Assembly: GCA_020724555.1 (NCBI GenBank)
Contig: DYGT01000005.1
Coordinates: forward strand, 3,539 to 39,641
Length of the DNA: 36,103 nucleotides
Direction of reading: 5' to 3'
DNA from: Candidatus Microgenomatus sp.
Lineage (GTDB): Bacteria; Patescibacteriota; Microgenomatia; UBA8517
The position numbers and the translations under genes are program-made. Of the stretch, positions 1 through 8,694 are shown one piece after another (positions within the stretch are counted from its first letter, which is position 1; each line of letters starts with the position of its first letter). The notes beneath the pieces were generated by a model. That model ran no database searches and was not told where the DNA came from. It saw only the letters and a list, made by a program, of their open reading frames with translations.

Positions 1-3
1 TAT

Positions 4-1158
4 TTAATAGTTTATGTGAAGGTAAAAGGTGTCCAGGCCATCGTCGTGGTGGACGCGTACGTAGCGCAAGCGGCAGCCGCTTGAACCGGTGTAGGAACCC
101 TGAAATAAGGTACCGGCTTGCACAGCAGTTACGGCGGAGCTACTGCTATTGATATCTATACCGTTATGGAACTGGTAGATTCTGCCTACCCATGAATTTT
201 GTACCGCCCAAGTATAACCAAAGCCCTGAGAAAACTTGATAGGAGGCGAAATCGGCCAATCCCAAGAACCCGCCGGGTTAAATGCATCTCCATCCCCGCT
301 CCCGCAAGCGCTGCCGGAGCAATTTTCATAATCCACCGGCTTTAAATAATTAAACGGATTTAAAGCGGCTCCGCTTTGACTGACTATAAAATGCAAATGA
401 GTACCGTTTGAATTACAGGATGGACCCTGAATTATGCTTGCAATGCGCTCACCCTTCCCCACTTTACCAACTTCTGTTTCATCTCCCTTTCCAGCGATAA
501 TTGCCTGGATGGCTTCAAATTCAGCTTTCGCCTGAGCGAGCAAAGCCTGATACTTTGCTTCGTCATTTTTAGTCTCCATCAACAAATGATCTTTGGCGGC
601 TTTTTGCCCGTCCAATTGCTCTTTTTGAGCGCCAAGCACTGCTTCTAAATCAACTAATTCATCTTTTTGCGTAATATAGCTTGTCTGAGCGCTTTCCAAT
701 TTTTCCAAAAGCTTCCTGTCTGACTCCTGAATGCGCTGTAAATAATGGTAACGGGAAACTGCTTTGCTAATGTCTGGTGAGGAAAACAAAATAATAGCAG
801 AATCACTAAGCCTCGACATACGGTATGTCTCAACCGCACGCTGGGAAAATGCTCCTTTTAAGTCATCAAGCGATAACTGCAACTGGTCTATGCGTCCCCC
901 CAAAAGAATAATTTGTTCCTGTGTCTGGTCTATTTTTAATTCAGTTAAGCGGATTTGGGCATCAAATTGCGCAATTTGGTTTGCCAAAGTCCCCGCTTTT
1001 GCCTGAAGTTCTGAAATTTTTTGCGTATACTCGGTTATTTGCTGATTCAAATGTTCCAGCTTTTCCTGCTGGGTTTCTGCTTTTACGGAAATGCTGCTAA
1101 TAAATAAAATACCGAAAATTAAGATTGCTAAACTAAAAATGAAGGACAGTTTTTTCAT
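4..1158 (-). CDS. Murein hydrolase activator/peptidase M23 (EnvC/PcsB-like): signal peptide, long coiled coil, C-terminal LytM domain with permuted motif order
   Basis: N-terminal hydrophobic signal, heptad-rich coiled coil, then GTHLHFIV, FHNGIDI and YLH zinc/catalytic motifs; lies directly downstream of ftsX. Confidence 0.88.
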   Translation of the reverse strand: MKKLSFIFSLAILIFGILFISSISVKAETQQEKLEHLNQQITEYTQKISELQAKAGTLANQIAQFDAQIRLTELKIDQTQEQIILLGGRIDQLQLSLDDLKGAFSQRAVETYRMSRLSDSAIILFSSPDISKAVSRYHYLQRIQESDRKLLEKLESAQTSYITQKDELVDLEAVLGAQKEQLDGQKAAKDHLLMETKNDEAKYQALLAQAKAEFEAIQAIIAGKGDETEVGKVGKGERIASIIQGPSCNSNGTHLHFIVSQSGAALNPFNYLKPVDYENCSGSACGSGDGDAFNPAGSWDWPISPPIKFSQGFGYTWAVQNSWVGRIYQFHNGIDINSSSSAVTAVQAGTLFQGSYTGSSGCRLRYVRVHHDDGLDTFYLHINY

Positions 1159-1166
1159 AAATCTTC

Positions 1167-2081
1167 TTATTTTACCATGCGCAGGGAACGGGAAACCGCA
1201 GCCATGCTCCCCATAAGAGCAATCACTAGTCCCACCAAAAGCTCGCCGCCCAAGATGGCACCGATAAGAAGGAAAAAGTCCGTACTTTTATCCGGCAAGA
1301 CCGGGATGTCGCCAAAATAGTTTAAAATCGCAGGGGTCATATACATAACCAGCACAGAAGACAAAAGCCAACCGATAATTACCCCAAGGACAGCATAGGT
1401 TGTGGCTTCAAAAATAATGGGCATGCGAATAAACCACGGTGTTGCCCCGATAAGTGTCAGATTTTCAATTTCCGACCGGCGCATAGTGATACGCATCCCC
1501 ATCACTACCAAAAGCACCAAAAAGCTGGTTGCAGCCAATACTAAAACTGCCACCAACCCTCCGACGCGGATATAATAAATGATGGTTTTTAGGCGCTCAA
1601 TCACATCCCCTAAAGAAGAAGAACTCCCCAGATTGGCGGTAAAGCTGACATTATCTACACCTTCCATCCCTGAAATCTCATCGATTATTTCCTGGGTAAA
1701 ATTAAGGTCAATTACTGAAAACTCAATGCTTGCCGGAAATATCGAAGGACTTACAAGCTCCCCCAAAAGAGGATTGTCTGCGGTTGCTTCACGGTATATT
1801 GCCAGTGCTTCTTCTTTTGAAACAAAAGTTACCTGCTCTACGCGCGCGTCATTGGTTAGTTTTCCCAAGATTGAGTCCCTTTGGGCGTCTGTGGCGTCTT
1901 CCTGCAGAAAAACAATTACCTGCGGGCGCGTCGCAAAATAATTTAAAACCTGATTTGAGGAATATAAAACGATTGCCAAAAGGGTGGTCACAAAAAATGT
2001 AAGCGACAAAACGCTTATCGCCGCCATCGCCTGGAATGGAGAGCGCCGTACTGATTGTAATCCGGTTGAGATGTGTCCCAT
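1167..2081 (-). CDS. ftsX: Cell division protein FtsX (ABC transporter permease)
   Basis: FtsX-like N-terminal TM, extracellular domain and C-terminal permease TMs; overlaps ftsE stop by 1 nt. Confidence 0.95.
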   Translation of the reverse strand: MGHISTGLQSVRRSPFQAMAAISVLSLTFFVTTLLAIVLYSSNQVLNYFATRPQVIVFLQEDATDAQRDSILGKLTNDARVEQVTFVSKEEALAIYREATADNPLLGELVSPSIFPASIEFSVIDLNFTQEIIDEISGMEGVDNVSFTANLGSSSSLGDVIERLKTIIYYIRVGGLVAVLVLAATSFLVLLVVMGMRITMRRSEIENLTLIGATPWFIRMPIIFEATTYAVLGVIIGWLLSSVLVMYMTPAILNYFGDIPVLPDKSTDFFLLIGAILGGELLVGLVIALMGSMAAVSRSLRMVK

Positions 2082-2812
2082 TATTCTTCTTTTTGATCTT
2101 CTTCCTCTTTGTTATTATCCTCCTTAGAGTCCAAATCTTTAGGGTCAGAATCGCTTGTCAGTCTGCCTTGCTCTATAACAATCTCGCGCTTTTTCATCGC
2201 TTTTACCAGATCATGCGAATGCGTGGTAATAATAACGGTCTTTCCTTCTTCATTGATTTTTTGCAATAGTTCCATAATACCTTCGGCGGTTTTTGGATCC
2301 AGGTTGCCCGTAGGTTCATCTGCAAAAACTAATTTGGGGTTAACCACAAGCGCACGGGCCAGAGCTGCCCGCTGGAGCTCACCACCGGAAAGCTGGGAAG
2401 GAAAAAGGTGCGCCCTTTCGGACAAACCCACCAAGCTTAGTACTTGCTCAACCCGGGGGTTGCGCTCCAGCTTGGGCGTACCTTTAACAGCCAGGGCTAT
2501 TAAGGCGTTTTCAAAGATTGTCCTATCGGTAAGGAGTCTATAATCCTGAAATACAGAACCAATATCGCGGCGTAAATAGGGAATCTGGTGGTTTTTAAGA
2601 TTATGCACCTCAAGTCCATCAAAATAAATCTCACCTTCACTGGGACGTATCTGTCTGATCAAAAGCCTTAAAAGTGTGGTTTTTCCGGCTCCTGACGGGC
2701 CTGTGATAAAAACAAACTCACCGGGCGCAACCGCAAAGCTGATATCAGTTAAGGCCTTAATTGGCCCGAAATTTTTACTGACTTTTTTATATTTAAGCAT
2801 GGGCAAGCTCAT
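2081..2812 (-). CDS. ftsE: Cell division ATP-binding protein FtsE
   Basis: Walker A GPSGAGKTTLL, signature LSGGELQRAALARAL, Walker B LVFADEPTGNLD. Confidence 0.97.
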   Translation of the reverse strand: MSLPMLKYKKVSKNFGPIKALTDISFAVAPGEFVFITGPSGAGKTTLLRLLIRQIRPSEGEIYFDGLEVHNLKNHQIPYLRRDIGSVFQDYRLLTDRTIFENALIALAVKGTPKLERNPRVEQVLSLVGLSERAHLFPSQLSGGELQRAALARALVVNPKLVFADEPTGNLDPKTAEGIMELLQKINEEGKTVIITTHSHDLVKAMKKREIVIEQGRLTSDSDPKDLDSKEDNNKEEEDQKEE

Positions 2813-2826
2813 AATCTTTTTGAGGT

Positions 2827-3336
2827 TTACTTAATCTCAGCAACACTCCCGACCTCCATCAAATATCCAGCTTTTTGTCCGGCTATGGTATTGCCTTTAA
2901 CACGGACTTTTTTACCAACATATTTATCGAGGTTCAGCACAGTTGAAGTCAAATAAACATATTTTTCCTCTCCCATTCCGCGGTCTAAATAATGAGTGCC
3001 TTCTCCGTCAATTCCACCCTCCATTAATACCCCCTCTTCGGTTTCCGCAAACTGGGATTCGTCTACATTTGTGCTTCCATTGCCGTTTTCGCCTTCACTT
3101 GTGCCATTAGATGATGTGCCCTGACTCCTACCGGCATTAGCCCCGGACAAAAAATAACCGGACATAACTCCCGCGATAATTACAAGTAAAGCTAAAAGTG
3201 GCGTTGAATATTTTTTCATATCAAATTGCTTTTTTTTCGGCGGCCCGTCAAAAGAGCGTAGCACAGATTGTTTTTGAACTCCAGACGGGTTTTGGTTTAA
3301 GGTGGTATTCTGCTGCACTTGAATTACTTTTTCCAT
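2827..3336 (-). CDS. Hypothetical single-TM protein with Ser/Gly/Asn-rich linker and small C-terminal domain
   Basis: Complete ORF, one TM helix, upstream of ftsE; TATATT -10-like box 6 nt before ATG. Confidence 0.75.
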   Translation of the reverse strand: MEKVIQVQQNTTLNQNPSGVQKQSVLRSFDGPPKKKQFDMKKYSTPLLALLVIIAGVMSGYFLSGANAGRSQGTSSNGTSEGENGNGSTNVDESQFAETEEGVLMEGGIDGEGTHYLDRGMGEEKYVYLTSTVLNLDKYVGKKVRVKGNTIAGQKAGYLMEVGSVAEIK

Positions 3337-3387
3337 AAATTCAATATAACATCCCCACTCATTTGCTACAAGATAGGAAGAAAAAAA

Positions 3388-4464
3388 TTAAGCCAATTTT
3401 ATTTCAGCATTAACGAATTCATCCAGATCGCCGTCGAGCACGGCATCGGTATTACCTGTTTCCACTTCGGTGCGTAAATCCTTAACCATCTTATATGGGT
3501 GAAGCACATAGGAGCGGATCTGGGTTCCCCAGGTAGCCGGCGTATATTCGCCTTTAATCCCTGCCGCTTCCAGTTGTTGTCTTTCTTGTTCGCGAGCCCA
3601 CAGCTTGGCGCGCAGTAAATCCATGGCATAACGGCGGTTTTGCTCTTGAAAACGCTCGGTTTGGCTTGTAACCACAATACTCGTGGGTTTGTGGGTAAGC
3701 CTCACGGCCGTACTTACTTTATTAACATTCTGACCTCCATGGCCGCCAGCGCGGTAAAACTGCCAGTCCAAATCTTCATCTTTGATTTCAATGTCAGCGG
3801 CATCCGAAGCTTCAAGCTCCGGCAGCACCTCAACTAAAGCAAAAGAAGTTTGTCGCAGAGCATCAGCATTAAAAGGGCTTTGCCGCACCAGCCTGTGGGT
3901 CCCCGCCTCTCCTTTTAAAAACCCGTAAGCATATGGGCCCTCTACCCGAAATACCACGGACTTTAGACCAGCCTCCTCTCCGGGGTTTTCTTCCAATATT
4001 TCATATTTCCAGTTTCTACGCTCAAAAAACCGCAAATACATGCGCATTAAAATTGAAGTCCAATCCATAGCTTCCGTTCCTCCCTGCCCTGCATGAATAG
4101 AAACCAGCGCATTTTTTTTATCATATTTCCCGGACAAAAATGAAGAAAGCTCCATCTTATCTACGCTTTTTTCCAATTTTTCCAAGTCAGCCTCTATTCC
4201 CTGAGCTGATTCTTCTTCCTCGGCAAGCTCAAGGATTGCTTGGGCCTCACCCATAATTTTGTCAAACAAGGAGACCTCACTTTCGATTTCAGCCAATTCC
4301 TGCATCAGTTTTTTAGCTCGATCTTGGTCGTCCCACAAGCCTTCCTCACTGCTTTGAATTTGCAGTTCCTCAAGCTTTTTTCTTTTTTTAACCATGTCAA
4401 CGCTTTCGGCATAGCTATTAAGCCTTGTTATTAAATCTTCTGCGCGTTTTTTAAGTTCATACAT
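3388..4464 (-). CDS. prfB: Peptide chain release factor 2
   Basis: GGHGGQNVNK (GGQ) and SPF motif (VRQSPFNADALRQTSF); single ORF with no programmed frameshift. Confidence 0.97.
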   Translation of the reverse strand: MYELKKRAEDLITRLNSYAESVDMVKKRKKLEELQIQSSEEGLWDDQDRAKKLMQELAEIESEVSLFDKIMGEAQAILELAEEEESAQGIEADLEKLEKSVDKMELSSFLSGKYDKKNALVSIHAGQGGTEAMDWTSILMRMYLRFFERRNWKYEILEENPGEEAGLKSVVFRVEGPYAYGFLKGEAGTHRLVRQSPFNADALRQTSFALVEVLPELEASDAADIEIKDEDLDWQFYRAGGHGGQNVNKVSTAVRLTHKPTSIVVTSQTERFQEQNRRYAMDLLRAKLWAREQERQQLEAAGIKGEYTPATWGTQIRSYVLHPYKMVKDLRTEVETGNTDAVLDGDLDEFVNAEIKLA

Positions 4465-4491
4465 ACTTCGGGTAGTATAGCAAAATATTGC

Positions 4492-4974
4492 TTAATTGCA
4501 GATCTGGGATTTAAAATCTGTCTGTTCGCGAGGCGTTAGCTTCTGCCAGTCTATAAGCATTTTTTCTAAAGGCGAAACTTGGGCATTAGAGGCCGGCACT
4601 TCAGCAGTAACTCCCATAACATCAACCAATCTGTCTCTACCTCTATCCAGGACGTTCACAATTGGCTTGGGCGCATTTTGCCAACCCAAAAGCTCGGTCA
4701 CAATGGTTCTTCCCCCGATTACAAATATCCCCTCAAGTATCAAAGCTAGCGCAAAACCAAACGCTATTCCGGGCAAAATTCCTCCCATTTTCCAATGAGC
4801 CAGTCTGTGGCGCAACTGCCCCATCATCAAAATCAAAAGAAATATTAAAATAGCCATGGCTATCGCCTGAAGATAGGAAAGCTGAAAAATCAGCCCTCCG
4901 GGGAGTGGAAATTCTGTTATCGTCTCAAACAATTTGCCGGCATTTTGGGATACCTTGGAAGGCAAAGCGTTCAT
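4492..4974 (-). CDS. Hypothetical membrane protein
   Basis: Complete ORF with two predicted TM segments. Confidence 0.65.
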   Translation of the reverse strand: MNALPSKVSQNAGKLFETITEFPLPGGLIFQLSYLQAIAMAILIFLLILMMGQLRHRLAHWKMGGILPGIAFGFALALILEGIFVIGGRTIVTELLGWQNAPKPIVNVLDRGRDRLVDVMGVTAEVPASNAQVSPLEKMLIDWQKLTPREQTDFKSQICN

Positions 4975-4988
4975 GAATTAATTTTACA

Positions 4989-5288
4989 CTATAGCGTTGA
5001 AGCAGTTTCTTCCAATTCAAGTAAATCCGACTCAAATCCGTCGATCACTGTGTCTTCAAATTCCATTTCCAATACCTCTAAATCTGTCGAATTGGATAAA
5101 TCCTGGTTATTTGCAGCAGCAGACGGCAAAGGCGAATTTTGTAACGGACGGGACGAAATCTGCGTTTTCAGATCGGAATTATTTAAAAACGAAGAAAATA
5201 AAATGGTCCCACCCAAAACTAAAATAATTAAAGCCATGATCATCACAATTATTAAGGAAAATCCGCTCTGTAATTTTTTATTGTCCAT
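4989..5288 (-). CDS. Hypothetical small membrane protein with pilin-like N-terminus (QSGFSLIIVMIMALIILVL)
   Basis: ORF abuts the next gene; N-terminal hydrophobic segment resembles PilX/prepilin N-termini but lacks the +5 Glu. Confidence 0.6.
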   Translation of the reverse strand: MDNKKLQSGFSLIIVMIMALIILVLGGTILFSSFLNNSDLKTQISSRPLQNSPLPSAAANNQDLSNSTDLEVLEMEFEDTVIDGFESDLLELEETASTL

Positions 5289-5884
5289 TATTTTAAAGCC
5301 TCCTTTAATAAATCTAAGACTTCGCCAACAGAATCTCTGGCTTTTGCTATTTCCAGTTTAATAGCATTGCTATCCTGCTTGAAATTGGCAATCTGTCCTC
5401 TGACGCTTTGTCCTAAATTGTCTTCATCAACTTCAAGAACATAGATGTTATTGCCAAAGTCCCCGAGCAGCGCGTCTTGGGCGGTTTCAATGTCTTCGCG
5501 TGCAATGGTGATAGCTGCTCGGATATCTGAAACGTCAATTCCATCTGCCTCCAGAGTATCTGTCCTTGTTTCCAGTTTATCCAAAATATTAGTTAAGCGA
5601 TCCAGTGCATTAGCATAATGGTCAAGCATATTTTCAGCCACGGTTTCGAAGCGGTTGTTTAAATTCTCCAAAACATTTCTTTGTCTTTCATTGCTGATTA
5701 ATTGTAACCTGTTTTTGAACTCTTGGCGCTTTTGCTCGCGGGTTTGTTCTGTCTTGCTAATATTTTGCTCAAGCGTTGCTCTGGTCTGATTTCTGATTAA
5801 CTCACGTGGAGTGGTTTGTAGCTCTGCTCCGGGAGAGGCAACCTGCAAAGATAACAATATCGTTAATGCCAAAGAAGGAAACAT
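5288..5884 (-). CDS. Hypothetical secreted coiled-coil protein
   Basis: Signal peptide followed by alpha-helical Gln/Glu/Arg-rich sequence. Confidence 0.7.
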   Translation of the reverse strand: MFPSLALTILLSLQVASPGAELQTTPRELIRNQTRATLEQNISKTEQTREQKRQEFKNRLQLISNERQRNVLENLNNRFETVAENMLDHYANALDRLTNILDKLETRTDTLEADGIDVSDIRAAITIAREDIETAQDALLGDFGNNIYVLEVDEDNLGQSVRGQIANFKQDSNAIKLEIAKARDSVGEVLDLLKEALK

Positions 5885-5927
5885 AACTCATTTTACTTAA
5901 CCGGATTTATGTTTGTCAAATTATTGC

Positions 5928-6563
5928 TCAGCCCTCCGGAGATGGGCTAGGGCTTTCACCGGCTTCCTCTTTAGTTTCCTGACGCGGCCCGGTCAATATC
6001 TGGATATCAAAATCTTCCATTTCTTCTTCGACTATCCGCACGTCCGTATACATTTCTTCTAAAAGTTCGTTAATTTCTTCTTTTACGTCCTCGCTTACTC
6101 CAGGCCCATAGGTAACCGTAGTTGCAGTTTCGTCCTGTTTTTCGGCATTAGCGGCTTCAATATTAGCATAACCCAAGTCGGCAAGTTCTGCCTGTAGCAA
6201 ACTGGCCTCTCCGGCAACACCCGTACCGTTTAAAATACTAATTCTTAAGTCCTCCATAGCCACTGGTGATGCAGATGGTGTAGGTGTCGGTGTCGTTGTT
6301 TCCGCTGGCCTAGGAGTGGCAAAAGTGCTAAGACCGTCCTCCTCCTGTTCTACATTTTCATCATTTCCGATGGGATACGCCTGAAGTAACAAAAAACCTC
6401 CACCTGCAACAATTAAAATGGCAATGATAATGCCGATAATCCATGGAAGTTTATTGCCGCCGTTCGGCTGTTTTGGCTCAACAAAGCCTACGTCGTTTTG
6501 GGTGTGTGGTGTATAACTTTGACCTTGATCCTCCATCTTTCCTTTGAGCGTATCAAACCACAT
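5928..6563 (-). CDS. TM-anchored protein with LytR C-terminal-like (LytR_C) domain
   Basis: TM helix, Thr/Pro/Ser linker, then LRISILNGTGVAGEASLLQAELADLGY...; start codon uncertain. Confidence 0.75.
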   Translation of the reverse strand: MWFDTLKGKMEDQGQSYTPHTQNDVGFVEPKQPNGGNKLPWIIGIIIAILIVAGGGFLLLQAYPIGNDENVEQEEDGLSTFATPRPAETTTPTPTPSASPVAMEDLRISILNGTGVAGEASLLQAELADLGYANIEAANAEKQDETATTVTYGPGVSEDVKEEINELLEEMYTDVRIVEEEMEDFDIQILTGPRQETKEEAGESPSPSPEG

Positions 6564-6613
6564 ATCTTTTGTCTTGTCAATACTTGACTATATTATCCTT
6601 TGTATCCTGGAAA

Positions 6614-7086
6614 TCAAAAATACTTGGCTAAGCCTTGGGGTTTGTCGCCGGATTTGCCTATTTTGGGTAAATCGCGCGACAATTTTTTTGTTGGTATTTC
6701 ACTTACATCAATACTTTTCCGGTCAGCAAGTATTAATCCCATAATAATTTTTCTAGCTTTTCGTGCCTCAGATTTATTCAATTTAATTATAGGGCCGGGG
6801 TTAGTCTCATATCCGGCAGTTTCTAATACCAAAGATGCAAACAATATTCCACTGTAAACAGTTACTGTTTTGATATCAGCCAAAGTAATTGGAAAAATAT
6901 GTTTGGAAAAGGACCATATCGTTTAATAACGGTAATTTTATGGTGATCTATCACAATGGAGTCAGGAAAAAGGTCAAACGGAAAAACGGAGTTTAACCGG
7001 TAAATAACACCACTGCCTTTATTTTTTTCTGTTTCCAAAGCCTTGGCGGAATTTTTCTTTGTATCTTGGTTGTTTGTATTTTCCAT
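6614..7086 (-). pseudogene. Conserved-looking hypothetical protein split by a frameshift (ORFs 6862..7116 and 6614..6883)
   Basis: N-terminal part ...YRLNSVFPFDLFPDSIVIDHHKITVIKRYGPFPNIFF joins by a -1 shift at the T5 run (~6893) to PITLADIKTVTVYSGILFASLVLETAGYE...; likely start is ATG at 7086 (MENTNN). Confidence 0.6.
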
Positions 7087-7116
7087 TTTAATTTTAATAT
7101 TTATATCCAAATGCAT

Positions 7117-7143
7117 GCGGGTGCATGTATTACATGCACCCGC
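7117..7143. repeat. Perfect 12-bp inverted repeat GCGGGTGCATGT-att-ACATGCACCCGC
   Basis: Direct reading of the sequence; no adjacent U-tract on either strand. Confidence 0.85.
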
Positions 7144-7156
7144 CCATTTAACACTT

Positions 7157-7411
7157 TTAAGTACTCAGAAGCCGCCTTAGATAAATAAGTACGACCGCCC
7201 CCAAAGTTGCAACGAGTAAACTGTAAACATTAAAACCTGTTATACCGGGGGATCCGAACAGACTCATAATCAGTCCTCCTAAAACTGCTCCTAATATTCC
7301 TAAAACTATATCTGTGCCAGTTCCTTGCTGCCTGCGCGTACCCATAATTACAGAGGCTATCCACCCGGCAATAAGGCCCAAAATTACCCACAATACGATA
7401 TTTATAATCAT
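7157..7411 (-). CDS. GlsB/YeaQ/YmgE family (transglycosylase-associated) membrane protein
   Basis: Gly-rich small TM protein GLIAGWIASVIMG...GILGAVLGG; strong SD CCAAGGGAGGTG upstream. Confidence 0.9.
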   Translation of the reverse strand: MIINIVLWVILGLIAGWIASVIMGTRRQQGTGTDIVLGILGAVLGGLIMSLFGSPGITGFNVYSLLVATLGAVVLIYLRRLLST

Positions 7412-7566
7412 GTTTTCTCACCTCCCTTGGTGTTAATCATATATTTAAATTAACAACCGTAAGTGAGATTTCATTAAACTTAATGTAAGAATACTGTTAA
7501 TCTTAGTTTTACCCAATCCTTACACATCTTTTAACTACTTCTAAAAAGGGCTTGCTGTAATAAGAT

Positions 7567-7800
7567 ATGCTTAGCTCCCAAGATTTTTTTTACTATATGG
7601 CCGGTATTTCTTTGACAATCATAGCCATAGCGATAACATATGCAGTCATCCAGTTAGGACAAACCCTAAAAACCATTAATGAAATATCCCAAGAAATAAA
7701 AAGCGGTGTAAAAAACGTAAGCTTTATAAAAAACGGAATAAAAGTAGGGATACTATCAGTAATTCAAAAAATTATTGGTAAAGGGGGTGATGATAAATGA
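7567..7800 (+). CDS. Small membrane protein (DUF948-like)
   Basis: Single N-terminal TM; ATGA overlap with next ORF. Confidence 0.65.
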   Translation: MLSSQDFFYYMAGISLTIIAIAITYAVIQLGQTLKTINEISQEIKSGVKNVSFIKNGIKVGILSVIQKIIGKGGDDK

Positions 7801-8027
7801 ACAAAAACAAAGACAACAGGATGTCTCCTTTGGGTGCCGCAGCGATTGGCGCAGCGGTTGGAGCAGCGGCCGTGGTTTTGGCAAACGAAGACACCAGAAA
7901 CAAAATAAAAAACAAACTCAAAAACGCCAAGGAAAAAGCACAAGACAAAGCTGAAACAACCAAACAAAAAAGCAAAGATAAAGTTGCAAAAAAACTTGAA
8001 GAAGCACGGACGGCACTGGAAAAATAA
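7797..8027 (+). CDS. YtxH-like small protein
   Basis: Ala/Gly hydrophobic segment followed by Lys-rich helical tail. Confidence 0.65.
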   Translation: MNKNKDNRMSPLGAAAIGAAVGAAAVVLANEDTRNKIKNKLKNAKEKAQDKAETTKQKSKDKVAKKLEEARTALEK

Positions 8028-8030
8028 AGT

Positions 8031-8642
8031 CTATAAAGGCTCGTTGCCCGGTTTCCATTTTATATCCGTGCCGTTTGCGGGTTTTTGGTTTTTACTTACT
8101 GCTTTTCCGGACAAAAGAGCGTCTATGGCGTCTCTTAAATCTTTACCGGTTACAGGTAAATCATTGCCCGGCCTGGCATCATCAAACTGGCCATGATAGG
8201 CAAGCTCACCTTTTTCATTAAACACAAAAAAATCAGGAGTATATATAACCGTATAATCCCGGGCAGTTTCCTGAGATTGGTCGTACAAGATGGGAAAATA
8301 AAAATTAAATTCTTCGGACATTTCCCGAAGCCCCCCGGGGGAATCTTCTTCGTAATTTTCTGCATCGTTTGAACTTATAGCAACGATTGATACACCCGAG
8401 CCTTCATAATAATCAGCCAATTTTGAAATCCCATCGCCTATGTGCTGGGTATAAGGATCCCCATGGGAAAGAAACATCACTAAAAGCACCTTTTCTTCCA
8501 AAAAATCTTCCAAAGTATAAAACTCGCCGGATTTAACATCCTGTAAATTAAATTCAGGCGCTTTTGTGCCCAAGGGCATAACTCCTTTATTTTTTTCTTC
8601 CATTTCTGATTTCACCTTATCCTTAACAGTGTCTTGAGTCAA
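8031..8642 (-). CDS. AhpC/TSA (PRX_like1-type) thioredoxin-fold protein lacking all cysteines
   Basis: APEFNLQDVKSGEFYTLEDF, AISSNDAENYEEDSP, TPDFFVFNEKGELAYHGQFDDARPGN, IKWKPGNEP; no Cys in translation. Confidence 0.88.
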   Translation of the reverse strand: MTQDTVKDKVKSEMEEKNKGVMPLGTKAPEFNLQDVKSGEFYTLEDFLEEKVLLVMFLSHGDPYTQHIGDGISKLADYYEGSGVSIVAISSNDAENYEEDSPGGLREMSEEFNFYFPILYDQSQETARDYTVIYTPDFFVFNEKGELAYHGQFDDARPGNDLPVTGKDLRDAIDALLSGKAVSKNQKPANGTDIKWKPGNEPL

Positions 8643-8694
8643 TGAAGAAAAATCAGCTCAAGATAATCACATCATGGTCCTGGCAATCATTTGT

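Noticed and set aside
3388-4464. Programmed +1 frameshift in prfB
   Set aside because: The gene is a single uninterrupted ORF from MYELKK; no in-frame UGA near codon 25.
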